Of a DNA stretch of 64,000 nucleotides, positions 45,909-55,039 are shown one piece after another; within the stretch, counting starts at the first letter, position 1, and every line of letters starts with the position of its first letter. Origin of the DNA: Flavobacteriaceae bacterium (GTDB lineage: Bacteria; Bacteroidota; Bacteroidia; Flavobacteriales; Flavobacteriaceae). The translations under genes were made by a program, and so were the position numbers. The stretch spans positions 62,001-126,000 of the forward strand of contig JAFMLQ010000001.1 in assembly GCA_017852075.1 (NCBI GenBank), given 5' to 3'. The notes under the pieces were generated by a model. The model saw only the letters and a list, made by a program, of their open reading frames with translations. It was not told the origin of the DNA and did not search any database.

Positions 45909-46556
45909 TTGAAAAAAACAAAACGATCTACCGTAAAAAGGGCACCAAAAAGGGGACATTATGATTCCGAAACTGTCCACAAAATTTTAGACCAAAATCA
46001 CATTTGTCATGTAGGAATTGTATACAACGGAGCCCCTTTGGTCATTCCAACTTTATATGGAAGATCTGGAAACCAACTCTTTATTCACGGTGCCTCCGTA
46101 AGCCGTCTTATGACAGAGCTAGAACAAGAAATCGAACTAAGTATATCCGTAGCAAAAACCAAAGGTTTGGTATTGGCACGCTCTGCCTTTCACCACTCCT
46201 TAAACTACGAATCAGTAGTGCTTTTTGGCAAAGGAAAAAGCATTACCGATACAGAAGAAAAGCGGGATGCCTTAAAAAGTGTCTCGGACCATTTAATTCC
46301 TGGTAGATGGGAAGAAGTTCGTCAACCAACAACCAAAGAACTCAAAGCAACAAAAATCATTGCCATTCCCTTGGAAGAAGTAACTGCCAAAATTAGAACT
46401 GGAGGACCTGTAGATGATAAATCAGACTATAAACTGGATGTATGGGCAGGTGAGCTTCCTTTGATAGAACATTACGGAAGTCCAATACCTGATGAAAATT
46501 TTGATTCAAAAAGTAAAAATTTACCTCAAAGTGTCCTCAGCCTTCTCGACAGTTAA
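45909..46556 (+). CDS. Pyridoxamine-phosphate-oxidase-fold (FMN-binding) family protein, TTG start
   Basis: 215 aa split-barrel protein of the type often called 'pyridoxamine 5'-phosphate oxidase family' (NimA-like flavin/haem binders). Motifs: HKILDQNHICHVGIVYNGAPLVIPTLYGR, LFIHGASVSRLM and YESVVLFGKGKSITD. No ATG precedes the conserved core, and the TTG at 45909 gives a basic N-terminus KKTKRSTVKRAPKRG. The substrate is unknown. Stands alone. Confidence 0.82.
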   Translation: MKKTKRSTVKRAPKRGHYDSETVHKILDQNHICHVGIVYNGAPLVIPTLYGRSGNQLFIHGASVSRLMTELEQEIELSISVAKTKGLVLARSAFHHSLNYESVVLFGKGKSITDTEEKRDALKSVSDHLIPGRWEEVRQPTTKELKATKIIAIPLEEVTAKIRTGGPVDDKSDYKLDVWAGELPLIEHYGSPIPDENFDSKSKNLPQSVLSLLDS

Positions 46557-46662
46557 AAAAATCTGTTAAATCGTTTAAACCCCAAGTATTTAAAAGAAGA
46601 TTTAGTACTTTGAGGATCTGAAAATTTCTGTTTCTCACAAGGGAAAAGTTAAAAACAAAACT

Positions 46663-47316
46663 ATGAAAACCTTACTATCACTTATTTTTATCATCACCTT
46701 ACAGACTTGTATTTCGAGTTCTCCACCCGTTAATCATGACGATCCACTTTGGAGTCCCACTCAAACTGTCCAAGATGGAATGAAAAAAGCCTATTTTGCT
46801 TCTGGATGTTTTTGGTGTGTAGAAGCCATTTATGAGAGTGTGATGGGGGTTTCAGAAGCTTATTCAGGGTATTCTGGAGGACAAACCAAAAATCCCAATT
46901 ACAATCAAATTGGAACGGGAAGAACAGGACATGCCGAAGCGGTAGAAGTCATTTATGACCCTAAAGTAGTAAGTTTTGAAACCTTGGTACAAGTCTTCTT
47001 TGGTTCTCATGATCCCACTACAGCCAACAGACAAGGCCCCGATTATGGATCGCAATACCGTTCTATTGCATTTTACACCACTGACCAAGAGCGTGAGATC
47101 ATCCAAAACTACATACAAATACTTGAGGATGGCAACTATTTTAGCAAGCCAATCGTGACAGAAATTAAGCCTTTGGAAAAATTTTATTACGCTGAAGAAT
47201 ACCATCAAGATTATGAAAAAAACAACCCCGATAACCCCTATGTGCAACAAGTTTCAATCCCAAGACTTCGAAAATTTCAGAAGCAATATCCCGAACTGTT
47301 AAAAGAGGAACATTAA
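46663..47316 (+). CDS. msrA: MsrA, peptide-methionine (S)-S-oxide reductase, exported
   Basis: 217 aa. A signal segment (TLLSLIFIITLQTC) with a lipobox-like end (Cys at residue 16) suggests a lipoprotein in the periplasm or outer membrane. The catalytic core begins at AYFASGCFWCVEAIYESV (active-site Cys in GCFWC), then GYSGGQTKNPNY, TGHAEAVEVIYDP and YAEEYHQDY. Repairs oxidised methionine, here probably in envelope proteins. No MsrB in the window. Confidence 0.93.
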   Translation: MKTLLSLIFIITLQTCISSSPPVNHDDPLWSPTQTVQDGMKKAYFASGCFWCVEAIYESVMGVSEAYSGYSGGQTKNPNYNQIGTGRTGHAEAVEVIYDPKVVSFETLVQVFFGSHDPTTANRQGPDYGSQYRSIAFYTTDQEREIIQNYIQILEDGNYFSKPIVTEIKPLEKFYYAEEYHQDYEKNNPDNPYVQQVSIPRLRKFQKQYPELLKEEH

Positions 47317-47319
47317 CGA

Positions 47320-48225
47320 TTGAAGACTTTTAGCCTAGATAATGGAACGCTCAAAGCTGTTTTTCTTTCATATGGAGCGATTTTACATCAGCTATGGGTG
47401 AAAAATAAAAATGGAGAGGCTCTGAATGTCATTCAAGGATTGGATCAACCTGAAGCATATCTGTCCGATATTTGGTCTCGTGGGGCTGTCATAGGCAGGT
47501 ATGCTGGGAGACTAGAAAATCCGATTCAAATCGAGGGTAAAAAAATTGAAATAGAGCATCAAAACGAAATACTGCTTCACAGTGGCAAAAAAGGATGGAA
47601 TACACAGTACTGGACTACAATACCTTCAGCTGATCCTTTTGAACTTATTTTTGAATATAAATGTCCCGCAGGTGTTGGAGGTTTTCCTGGGACTGTAAAT
47701 GCGAGGGTGTCTTATCGTCTTGAGGAAAATCAACTCAAAATAGGCTATCGTGCCACAACGGATGCTTCTACCCATGTCAATTTGACCAATCACGCTTATT
47801 TTAACCTCAACCCAAAAGGTAAAATCAATACCCATCAGTTACAAGTCTGCGCTGACCAATACTTAGAACTCAAGCCCAATTTGGTACCTACGGGAAAACT
47901 ATTGAATGTCGTTCATACTCCTTTTGACTTTAAAACTCCCAAAGTCCTTGGTACAACCCGTTTGGATGATTATTTTGTCCTAAGCCCTACAAATGAAGCC
48001 GTTGTATCCCTTTATGAGCCCCAAAGCGGAATAGAAATGAAAACCTATACCAACCAGCCAGGTTTGGTGGTCTTTACTCCACCACATTTTGAAGCCATTT
48101 GTTTTGAAACCCAAAAGTTTTCGAACACTCCAAACATTCCTTCATTTCCATCTACTTTATTGAAACCTGGAACAATATATGATCACCAAACCCATTTTAA
48201 ATTTAGTTTAAGAAACGAAGGGTAA
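47320..48225 (+). CDS. galM: Aldose 1-epimerase (GalM-type), TTG start
   Basis: 301 aa mutarotase interconverting alpha and beta anomers of hexoses. Family motifs: SLDNGTLKAVFLSYGAILHQL, GRYAGRLENP (substrate Arg), VNLTNHAYFNL (catalytic His) and the C-terminal CFETQKFSNTPNIP (catalytic Glu). TTG at 47320 gives KTFSLDNG, the normal start region; no ATG is available. Follows msrA by 3 bp and overlaps PAP2 tail to tail by 23 bp. Confidence 0.9.
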   Translation: MKTFSLDNGTLKAVFLSYGAILHQLWVKNKNGEALNVIQGLDQPEAYLSDIWSRGAVIGRYAGRLENPIQIEGKKIEIEHQNEILLHSGKKGWNTQYWTTIPSADPFELIFEYKCPAGVGGFPGTVNARVSYRLEENQLKIGYRATTDASTHVNLTNHAYFNLNPKGKINTHQLQVCADQYLELKPNLVPTGKLLNVVHTPFDFKTPKVLGTTRLDDYFVLSPTNEAVVSLYEPQSGIEMKTYTNQPGLVVFTPPHFEAICFETQKFSNTPNIPSFPSTLLKPGTIYDHQTHFKFSLRNEG

Positions 48226-48769
48226 GTCGCTCCCACATTTTGTGAAATCCAAAACCGATACCACTGCCTACAAGCGCCCCACAAAAAATATCTATAGGAA
48301 AATGAACACCTATATACACCCGACTGTAAGCGATAAGTACTGCAATCAATAGCAATACGTAAGGGATATAAAGGGAAAATGACTTGAAAATACCTCCAAA
48401 AAATAGAGCCAATGCAAAAGAGTTGGAGGCATGTCCAGAAAAAAAACTGTACCGACCGCCGCAAGTCGGTTTCACCAACCGGACCAGAGATTGAATTTCA
48501 GGATCATAGCACGGACGCAAACGTCCTACTTGGGTTTTAAAAAGGTTGGTCAATTGATCGGTGCACAAAATGAGCAGTCCAGTAAAGAACAATAAATAAA
48601 TTGCCGTTCTCCAAGAGCTTTTATACCCTACATAAAGCCATAATCCAAGATAGACAATTACATTCGAAGCTCTGTGAGTCATCAGCATCCAAAAGGCATC
48701 AAAAGCTGGAGTTCCTTGGTTGTTAAGCCATAAAAAAAGTTCCTTGTCCCAAGCTAGAATGGATTCCAT
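48203..48769 (-). CDS. PAP2-family lipid phosphatase
   Basis: 188 aa integral membrane phosphatase, possibly acting on undecaprenyl diphosphate or phosphatidic acid. The three PAP2 motifs are complete: KTQVGRLRP, SFFSGHAS and SRVYIGVHFPIDI. I start at the ATG at 48767-48769 (MESILAWDKELF); the track start 54 bp upstream would run into the preceding acidic gene. Between six helices, the motifs face the periplasm. Confidence 0.9.
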   Translation of the reverse strand: MESILAWDKELFLWLNNQGTPAFDAFWMLMTHRASNVIVYLGLWLYVGYKSSWRTAIYLLFFTGLLILCTDQLTNLFKTQVGRLRPCYDPEIQSLVRLVKPTCGGRYSFFSGHASNSFALALFFGGIFKSFSLYIPYVLLLIAVLIAYSRVYIGVHFPIDIFCGALVGSGIGFGFHKMWERLTLRFLN

Positions 48770-48773
48770 TGAA

Positions 48774-48998
48774 TTAGTCGAGTGATTCCATTTCAGCATC
48801 GTAAAATGCAAAGGCAGCTTCAATTAGTGAGGTAGATTCCTCTTCCAAATTTGCTTCGTCCTCCTTATCAAATTCTTCTAACCAATGTACTTCATCATTG
48901 GTTACATTGAGAATGAATCTTGGATATTCTGTATGCACAATAAAGAGTGCATCTTCGAATTTAGAATTGTCGGCAATTAAAAATTTAGGTAGTTCCAT
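48774..48998 (-). CDS. Small acidic conserved protein
   Basis: 74 aa, very acidic, no membrane segment: KFLIADNSKFEDALFIVHTEYPRFILNV, then EVHWLEEFDKEDEANLEEES. I recognise it as a conserved flavobacterial protein of unknown function. It overlaps the end of the MATE gene (14 bp) and ends 4 bp before PAP2, so the three are one transcript. Confidence 0.8.
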   Translation of the reverse strand: MELPKFLIADNSKFEDALFIVHTEYPRFILNVTNDEVHWLEEFDKEDEANLEEESTSLIEAAFAFYDAEMESLD

Positions 48999-50379
48999 GC
49001 TGCAAATTTAAAATTAACTTTTTAGTCAAATAATGAAATCTTAAAAAAAGAAGGGATGCGGAAGCCGTCAAACCCGAAAGCAATCCGATCCAGATACCCA
49101 CAGTGCCTAACTCAGTATGCAATCCCAGGTAATACGAAATCGGAAACCCAAAAACACCGTATGAAAAAAAAGTGATCCAAGCTGGGATATTGACATCTTG
49201 AAGACCGCGAAGAGCTCCCAACACTACGGCTTGGATGCCGTCCGATATTTGAAAAAAAGCAGAAACAATCAATAAAGAAGAGGCGATTGTTACAACTTCC
49301 GACACATCTGAGTATTGCAAGGGATTCGTTCCGTCTAAATAAAGCCAAGGGAGGTATTGATTTCCCAATAAGAAAAATAAACAAAAGGCAATATCAAATA
49401 TGAAAATCAAAAGAAAAATGGAATGGGCGATACGTTTTAATGAAACAAAATCTTTTTTCCCTTTTTGATTGCCCACCCGAATCATAGCCGTCACCCCAAG
49501 ACCCATTGCGAACATGAAGGTCATAGATGAAAGGTTCAGTGCAATCTGATTGGCAGCCTGAGGATTTTTTCCCAAAAATCCGGAGAGCCAAATTGCTGCG
49601 GTAAAAAAGAATACTTCAAAAAACATTTGAAGTGCTGAAGGAAAGCCTAATCGAATGATTTTCTTGAGCAAGGACCAATCGGGTAATTTGAACTTGATAT
49701 TTTCAACGAAAAGAATAAAACGTGTATTATAGCGCACATAAACTGCCATAAAAAGTAGCATAAAACAGCGAGAACAGAGTGTTCCTACAGCAGCTCCCTC
49801 TACCCCCATTTCTGGAAAAATCCAGTTTCCAAAAATTAAAAAATAATTTAGAATGACATTCATCACATTGCCGAGAAGTGTCGCATACATAGCTGGTCGT
49901 GTAAAGGATAGTCCTTCTGAAAATTGCTTAAATCCTTGAAAACAAATCAAGGGAATTAAAGAAATCCCAACCCACTGTAAATAAGGGAAAGAAAAGACAA
50001 CTACCTCTTCAGGTTGTCCCATTTGAAATAAAAGTGGTTTACTCAATAATACTCCTATAGAAAGAAGAATACCAAGGAGTAAACAAAGTATCAAACCATG
50101 GAAAAAAACATTACGTCCTAGTTTAACATTCTTCATTCCATCGCTCTCGGCAATAAGTGGGGTAATGGCGGTAGAAAAACCAATTCCCAATGACATGGCC
50201 ACAAAGAAAAAACTATTTCCCAGTGAAACTGCTGCTAATTCTGCAGTACCTAACTGTCCAACCATGATGTTATCGATGAATTGAACTAGAGTATGCCCTA
50301 ATAAACCAATAATGACAGGGTACGCAAGGTTTAGATTATAACGAAATTCTTTCGTGTATAGCTGGAAGGTATTCAACAT
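48985..50379 (-). CDS. MATE-family efflux transporter
   Basis: 464 aa with twelve hydrophobic helices, a Na+ or H+-coupled multidrug exporter. Typical NorM/DinF features: VIIGLLGHTLVQFIDNIMVGQLGTAELAAVSLG at the N-terminus, the pseudo-repeat with GFPSALQMFFEVFFFTAAIWLSGFLG in the second half, and GLQDVNIPAWITFFSYGVFGFPISY. Substrates unknown. Ends in overlap with the acidic protein gene. Confidence 0.92.
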   Translation of the reverse strand: MLNTFQLYTKEFRYNLNLAYPVIIGLLGHTLVQFIDNIMVGQLGTAELAAVSLGNSFFFVAMSLGIGFSTAITPLIAESDGMKNVKLGRNVFFHGLILCLLLGILLSIGVLLSKPLLFQMGQPEEVVVFSFPYLQWVGISLIPLICFQGFKQFSEGLSFTRPAMYATLLGNVMNVILNYFLIFGNWIFPEMGVEGAAVGTLCSRCFMLLFMAVYVRYNTRFILFVENIKFKLPDWSLLKKIIRLGFPSALQMFFEVFFFTAAIWLSGFLGKNPQAANQIALNLSSMTFMFAMGLGVTAMIRVGNQKGKKDFVSLKRIAHSIFLLIFIFDIAFCLFFLLGNQYLPWLYLDGTNPLQYSDVSEVVTIASSLLIVSAFFQISDGIQAVVLGALRGLQDVNIPAWITFFSYGVFGFPISYYLGLHTELGTVGIWIGLLSGLTASASLLFLRFHYLTKKLILNLQHGTT

Positions 50380-50391
50380 TAGTTGGTGCAG

Positions 50392-51774
50392 TTAAAAACC
50401 GAACTGATCGACCAAGTAAATCAAGCTGGTCATAGCAGCAGCACCTAGTTCCAATTCTCTTTTATTGATTGCATCAAATGTATCATTAGCAGCGTGATGA
50501 TAATCAAAATACCGCTGTGAGTCGGGACGTAGTCCCGCAAGTACGGTTTTTCCATTACGGAGAGGCCCTATATCAGCACCACTTCCTCCAAGCGTAAACC
50601 GATCCACTAGAAAAGGCTCTAAGTAGGGTTTCCAAGATTCAAGTTGTTTAAATTGGTCAGGATTCGCTTCAAAAGAAAATCCTCTTGGAGTAAATCCACC
50701 TGAATCAGATTCCAAGGCAAAAATGTGATTTTCTCCATTCTGTTGCGCATTCTTTGCATAAGTGGTCCCACCTCTTAATCCGTTTTCTTCATTCATATAG
50801 AGCACGACACGGATTGTTCTTTTAGGTTGGTAGTTCATTTTTTTAAAAAGATGTAACACCTCCATCGACTGGACAATACCAGCACCGTCATCGTGTGAAC
50901 CGTCACCCAAATCCCAGGAATCCAAATGCCCCCCTACAACAATGATTTCTTCAGGAAATTCACTGCCTTTGATTTCGCCAATAACGTTATGTGAAGGAAC
51001 ATCGGGGAAATTTCTACAATCTTGTTTTAAATAAAAATAAAGCTCCTTGTTTAGTGCGAGCATAGAACTGAGTAATTGAGCGCCATTAGTACTTATGGCT
51101 GCTGCAGGAATTCGCATCTTATTGGGAAGGTCTCCATAACGCATATTCCCAGTATGGGGATAGTCATCCAACCTCAAGTTCATAGAGCGGACAATGACTC
51201 CCACGGCACCCATACGAGCTGCTTTGGCAGCTCCACTAGAACGTTGGTCTACCGTTTTAGAATAGGCGTCAAAAGTATTGATAAGATCAGCAGGCATTGC
51301 TCTATTGTAAAATACAAACTTGCCTTTTATCTTTTCTTCTCCTAATGCTTCTAATTCTTCAAAATCTTTTACTTCTATCACTTTTGCGCGAAGTCCTGCG
51401 GCAGGGGTGGCGATAGATCCTCCCAAGGCGCATACGGGAACATTCATACTCATACCAGGCCCCGTTATAATACGTGCATATTCGAAATTTCCTCGCACCC
51501 ATTTGGGAACCATCACGTTTTCTAAGAAAACTCGGTCTAAACTCAGGTCATTGAGTTCTTCTTTTCCCCATTTTACAGCACGTTCCGCGTTTAAAGAGCC
51601 TGACAACCTACCTCCTATTTGATTGGACAAATGATCCAACCAATTGTAAGCCTTACCTTCTGTAAGGGCCAACTTATATATCTCTTGAATTTGTTTTTGA
51701 TGCTTGTCGTTCTGCCCTAAAAGCGGTTGAAAAATCAAAAGAAAGAAAAGAATCTTGTGGATGTGTTTTAGCAT
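50392..51774 (-). CDS. Exported M28-family metallopeptidase
   Basis: About 460 aa from the ATG at 51772-51774 (LKHIHKILFFLLIFQPLLG, a signal peptide). The track's 18 extra residues upstream lack that fit. A PA-like insert domain is followed by the zinc-binding M28 core: GGHLDSWDLGDGSHDDGAGI (His, Asp), MNEENGLRGGT (Glu pair), LESDSGGFTP and the last His in YFDYHHAANDT. Likely a periplasmic or outer-membrane aminopeptidase. Its start lies 1 bp past the regulator's stop, so it is the last gene of mscS-regulator-peptidase. Confidence 0.9.
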   Translation of the reverse strand: MLKHIHKILFFLLIFQPLLGQNDKHQKQIQEIYKLALTEGKAYNWLDHLSNQIGGRLSGSLNAERAVKWGKEELNDLSLDRVFLENVMVPKWVRGNFEYARIITGPGMSMNVPVCALGGSIATPAAGLRAKVIEVKDFEELEALGEEKIKGKFVFYNRAMPADLINTFDAYSKTVDQRSSGAAKAARMGAVGVIVRSMNLRLDDYPHTGNMRYGDLPNKMRIPAAAISTNGAQLLSSMLALNKELYFYLKQDCRNFPDVPSHNVIGEIKGSEFPEEIIVVGGHLDSWDLGDGSHDDGAGIVQSMEVLHLFKKMNYQPKRTIRVVLYMNEENGLRGGTTYAKNAQQNGENHIFALESDSGGFTPRGFSFEANPDQFKQLESWKPYLEPFLVDRFTLGGSGADIGPLRNGKTVLAGLRPDSQRYFDYHHAANDTFDAINKRELELGAAAMTSLIYLVDQFGF

Positions 51775-51775
51775 T

Positions 51776-52939
51776 TTATTTAGGTGCAAATTGAACAATA
51801 TTTTCTGTACTAATTGGATTGTCTCCAAGAATCATCAATCGCTCAATGACATTGCGCAATTCTCTGACGTTTCCCGTCCAAGGATAGTTATTTAATTTTT
51901 CAAGAGCCTCTTTAGAAAATGTTTTTCTTTCCAATCCTTGCTCTTTAGAGAGTAAATCAACAAAATGTTCAGTGAGTAAGGGTATATCTTCTTTTCGGTC
52001 TCCTAAAGAAGGAACATGAATCATAATCACCGCTAGTCGATGGTACAAATCTTCTCGGAATCGACCTTCTTCTATTTCTTTTTTCAAATCCTTATTTGTA
52101 GCGGCAATCACACGCACATCTACCGAAATGTCCTTTTCATTTCCTACCCGTTGTATTTTTCGTTCTTGTAAAGCCCTCAGTACCTTGGCTTGAGCCGTCA
52201 AGCTCATATCTGCAATTTCATCCAAGAAAAGCGTTCCTTTATTTGCCGCTTCAAACTTTCCAGAACGATCTTTGACGGCTGAGGTAAAAGCTCCTTTTAC
52301 GTGACCAAAAAGCTCGCTTTCAATTAATTCAGATGGGATTGCTGCACAATTGACTTCAATAAAATTTTCTGCATTTCGATCGCTTTGTTGATGCAATTGA
52401 TGCGCAACTAATTCTTTTCCAGTTCCATTTTCTCCTGTGATTAATACACGTGCATCGGTTGTAGCAACTCGCGCAATCATATCAATTACCTCATTAATGG
52501 CTTGGCTTTCTCCAACGATATTGTATTTCTGAGCTACTTTACGCTTTAATTTTTTATTCTCAGAACGCAACGATTTATTCTCTAGTGCATGACGTACTGC
52601 GGTAAGCAATCGATTTAAATCAGGGGGCTTTGAAATAAAGTCATAAGCCCCTAACTTCATAGCCTCTACAGCAGTTTCGACATTTCCATGTCCTGTGAGC
52701 ATTATAAAGGGAACCCCTATCTTTTTACTGTTCGTGTTTTGAAGTACTTCAATTCCATCCATCTTTGGCATCTTGATATCGCATAGTACCAAATCGTACT
52801 TATACTTTTCTATCATTGCTAAACCTTTTTTACCATCCTCAGCTTCTTCGACCTCGTATGTTTTAGCTTCATCACTGAGAATACGGACTAGTACTCGGCG
52901 GATAGGTTCTTCATCTTCTATGATTAAAATCTTTGTCAT
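51776..52939 (-). CDS. Sigma-54-type response regulator without DNA-binding domain
   Basis: 387 aa. Receiver domain (1-120) with phospho-Asp in DLVLCDIKMPKMDG and IMLTGHGNVETAVEAMKLGAYDFISKP. Then an AAA+ activator domain (about 140-385): Walker A GENGTGKELVA, the sigma-54-contacting loop ELFGHVKGAFTSAVKDR (GAFTSA instead of GAFTGA), GTLFLDEIADM and an Arg-finger region. It stops at NVRELRNVIERLMILGDNPISTENIVQFAPK with no Fis-type helix-turn-helix, so it may act without its own enhancer, as FlgR of Helicobacter does. No kinase gene is adjacent. Confidence 0.92.
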   Translation of the reverse strand: MTKILIIEDEEPIRRVLVRILSDEAKTYEVEEAEDGKKGLAMIEKYKYDLVLCDIKMPKMDGIEVLQNTNSKKIGVPFIMLTGHGNVETAVEAMKLGAYDFISKPPDLNRLLTAVRHALENKSLRSENKKLKRKVAQKYNIVGESQAINEVIDMIARVATTDARVLITGENGTGKELVAHQLHQQSDRNAENFIEVNCAAIPSELIESELFGHVKGAFTSAVKDRSGKFEAANKGTLFLDEIADMSLTAQAKVLRALQERKIQRVGNEKDISVDVRVIAATNKDLKKEIEEGRFREDLYHRLAVIMIHVPSLGDRKEDIPLLTEHFVDLLSKEQGLERKTFSKEALEKLNNYPWTGNVRELRNVIERLMILGDNPISTENIVQFAPK

Positions 52940-53784
52940 TGTAATGCCTTAGGGGGATTTAAAAAACTAATCGTGCGCTGTGGAAAAGGAATTTGGATAC
53001 CTTCTTTTTGAAATGCTCTAAAAATAGAATAGCGCATATCACTTTTTACAATATTAGATTCAAAACTACTGTTTACAGCAAAAAAGATTTGAAAATGCAA
53101 CGCATTATCTCCAAAATCTTCAAAAATCACAAAAGGTTTAGGATTTTCAAGTATGCTTTTGTTTTCATTTGCCAATTGTAACAATATGGAGGTTACCTGA
53201 TCAATATCACTGTCATAGGCTACTCCAACAGCCACACTTTCTTTGGTAATCACACCATTTTCTGTCCAATTAAATAGTGTAGAAATTAAAAACTTATGAT
53301 TTGGGATAATCAATACTTTATTTTCACGAGTAACAGCCCTTGTTGTTCGAAGCTTGATGTTTTCAACTTTCCCTACTTGCCCTTCCACTTCAATGATATC
53401 ACCTACATGAACAGACTGATCTACGAGTATAAAAATTCCTGAAATGATATCTTGAATAAAAGTTTGTAGTGCTAGCCCCACACCCACCAAAAGTGCTGCA
53501 GAAGCGGCAAATATTGCCGTAACATCAGCTCCAATATTCTGTAGTGTAATCAGAAGAACAATGATGTATATAAAGTAATTGAAAAATGAAAAGACACTTT
53601 TGAACTTTGTTTTGGCATCATTGGATAGGGTACGATAAATGATTTTCCTAAAGAGCTTTAGAAAAAATGAAGTGAGAATAAAAACCAGAAGAATAATCAA
53701 TATCGTTTTGGGTGTAAACGATACTGATTTTCCAATGGAAAATTGATGATTGAAAAACTCGAGTATTTTGTTAATTAGATTCAT
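52936..53784 (-). CDS. MscS-family mechanosensitive ion channel
   Basis: 282 aa. Three hydrophobic helices (about 26-50, 67-87 and 91-113), then the conserved pore/upper vestibule: LLVGVGLALQTFIQDIISGIFILVDQSVHVGDIIEVEGQVGKVENIKLRTT and PNHKFLISTLFNW. Releases solutes upon hypo-osmotic swelling. Overlaps the response regulator by 4 bp, so the two are made together. Confidence 0.93.
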   Translation of the reverse strand: MNLINKILEFFNHQFSIGKSVSFTPKTILIILLVFILTSFFLKLFRKIIYRTLSNDAKTKFKSVFSFFNYFIYIIVLLITLQNIGADVTAIFAASAALLVGVGLALQTFIQDIISGIFILVDQSVHVGDIIEVEGQVGKVENIKLRTTRAVTRENKVLIIPNHKFLISTLFNWTENGVITKESVAVGVAYDSDIDQVTSILLQLANENKSILENPKPFVIFEDFGDNALHFQIFFAVNSSFESNIVKSDMRYSIFRAFQKEGIQIPFPQRTISFLNPPKALQ

Positions 53785-53813
53785 TTGGGAATAAAGTTAC
53801 TATAAAAACAAAA

Positions 53814-53835
53814 CCCACCCCCGCAAGAGGATGGG
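53814..53835 (-). terminator. Terminator between dnaJ and mscS (second of a tandem)
   Basis: Reverse strand CCCATCCTC/GGGGGTGGG, 9 pairs with three G-T wobbles, TTGC loop, followed by TTTTGTTTTT. Lies after the first hairpin at 53858-53890. Confidence 0.75.
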
Positions 53836-53857
53836 AAAAAATTGCTATGAAAAAGAA

Positions 53858-53890
53858 AAATGATACTAATACAGAATACCAGTATCATTT
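53858..53890 (-). terminator. Terminator hairpin directly after dnaJ
   Basis: AAATGATACT and AGTATCATTT form a perfect 10-bp stem with a 13-nt loop; the reverse strand continues TTCTTTTTC. 35 bp after the dnaJ stop. Confidence 0.7.
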
Positions 53891-53924
53891 CAAATATATT
53901 ATTTTTTTTTTAAAACCTACTAAT

Positions 53925-55037
53925 TTAAGCAAACATATCCTTCACTTTCTCAAAAAAGGATTTGTCTGATTTTTCGGGATGCGGAATAAAATTAGTATCT
54001 CCCTGCATTTTTTCGAAAAATTGACGCTGTTCTTTGTTTAACGTTTTTGGCGTCCAAACATTCACATGAACTAATAAATCTCCACTTCCATAGCCGTTGA
54101 TGCTCGGCAAACCTTTTCCTCTAAGACGGAGAGTTTTTCCAGACTGAATTCCAGGCTCTAGTTTTATCCTAGCTTTACTATCGAGTAGATTAAGATCTTT
54201 TGAGATACCTAAAGCGGCTTCTGAAATACTAATATATAAATCAAAATGCAGGTGATTCCCCTCTCGCACGAAGGTATCGTGAGGCAATTCTTCAATCAAA
54301 ACAAGCAAATCGCCTGATATGCCATTGGCTGGAGCTTCATTTCCCTTACCACTAACCTTAAGCTGCATTCCTTCTTCTACCCCTGCAGGTATTTTAATGG
54401 AGACGGTTTCTTCTTTTCGAATCATGCCCTGTGCATCAGTACCTGAAGGCCGATTTAAAAGTGTTTTACCCCCTCCTCCACAAGCGGAGCACACAGCAGA
54501 GGTTTGCATACGGCCCAAAATGGTATTGGCAATTTTCATCACTTGCCCTTTTCCATTACAGGTTGAACAAGTTCCATATTGAACTCCTGGAGCTTGAACT
54601 TTACGAGGTACCTTTATTTTCTTCTCTATACCTTTTGCAATTTCCTCCAAGCTAAGTTTAACTCGAATTCGCATATCTGATCCTTTGGCTCGTCGCTGAC
54701 CTCCACTGGAGAAACCACCACCAAAACCTCCGCCTCCAAAAGCACTCCCGAAAATATCTCCAAATTGACTGAAGATATCGTCCATATTCATACTGCCGCC
54801 AAAGCCTTGCCCCCCTTCGAAAGCGGCATGTCCAAACTGGTCGTATTTGTTGCGCTTCTCTTGGTCACCTAAAACCTCATAAGCTTCTGCAGCTTTTTTA
54901 AAATTCGCCTCAGCAGCTTTATCATTTGGATTTTTATCGGGGTGATATTCAATTGCCTTTTTTCTGTAGGCTTTTTTGATTTCTGCCGCAGTTGCGTTTT
55001 TAGAAATCCCTAATATTTCGTAATAATCTTCTTTCAT
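53925..55037 (-). CDS. dnaJ: DnaJ, Hsp40 co-chaperone
   Basis: 370 aa. J-domain (DYYEILGISKNATAAEIKKAYRKKAIEYHPDKNP with HPD), Gly/Phe-rich linker (FGGGGFGGGFSSGG), but only part of the classical four-repeat zinc centre: CSTCNGKGQ and CSACGGGGK are two CxxC pairs, so the protein has one zinc-binding site rather than DnaJ's two. C-terminal peptide-binding domain follows. Stimulates DnaK. 2 bp after grpE. Confidence 0.94.
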   Translation of the reverse strand: MKEDYYEILGISKNATAAEIKKAYRKKAIEYHPDKNPNDKAAEANFKKAAEAYEVLGDQEKRNKYDQFGHAAFEGGQGFGGSMNMDDIFSQFGDIFGSAFGGGGFGGGFSSGGQRRAKGSDMRIRVKLSLEEIAKGIEKKIKVPRKVQAPGVQYGTCSTCNGKGQVMKIANTILGRMQTSAVCSACGGGGKTLLNRPSGTDAQGMIRKEETVSIKIPAGVEEGMQLKVSGKGNEAPANGISGDLLVLIEELPHDTFVREGNHLHFDLYISISEAALGISKDLNLLDSKARIKLEPGIQSGKTLRLRGKGLPSINGYGSGDLLVHVNVWTPKTLNKEQRQFFEKMQGDTNFIPHPEKSDKSFFEKVKDMFA

Positions 55038-55039
55038 AC

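Noticed and set aside
53847-53950. Short forward ORF (KKKNDTNTEYQYHFKY...) opposite the dnaJ terminator
   Set aside because: It consists of the hairpin arms and poly-T tract; better explained as a terminator.
54680-54800. Gly-rich repeats as a satellite
   Set aside because: They encode the Gly/Phe linker of DnaJ, a normal family feature.
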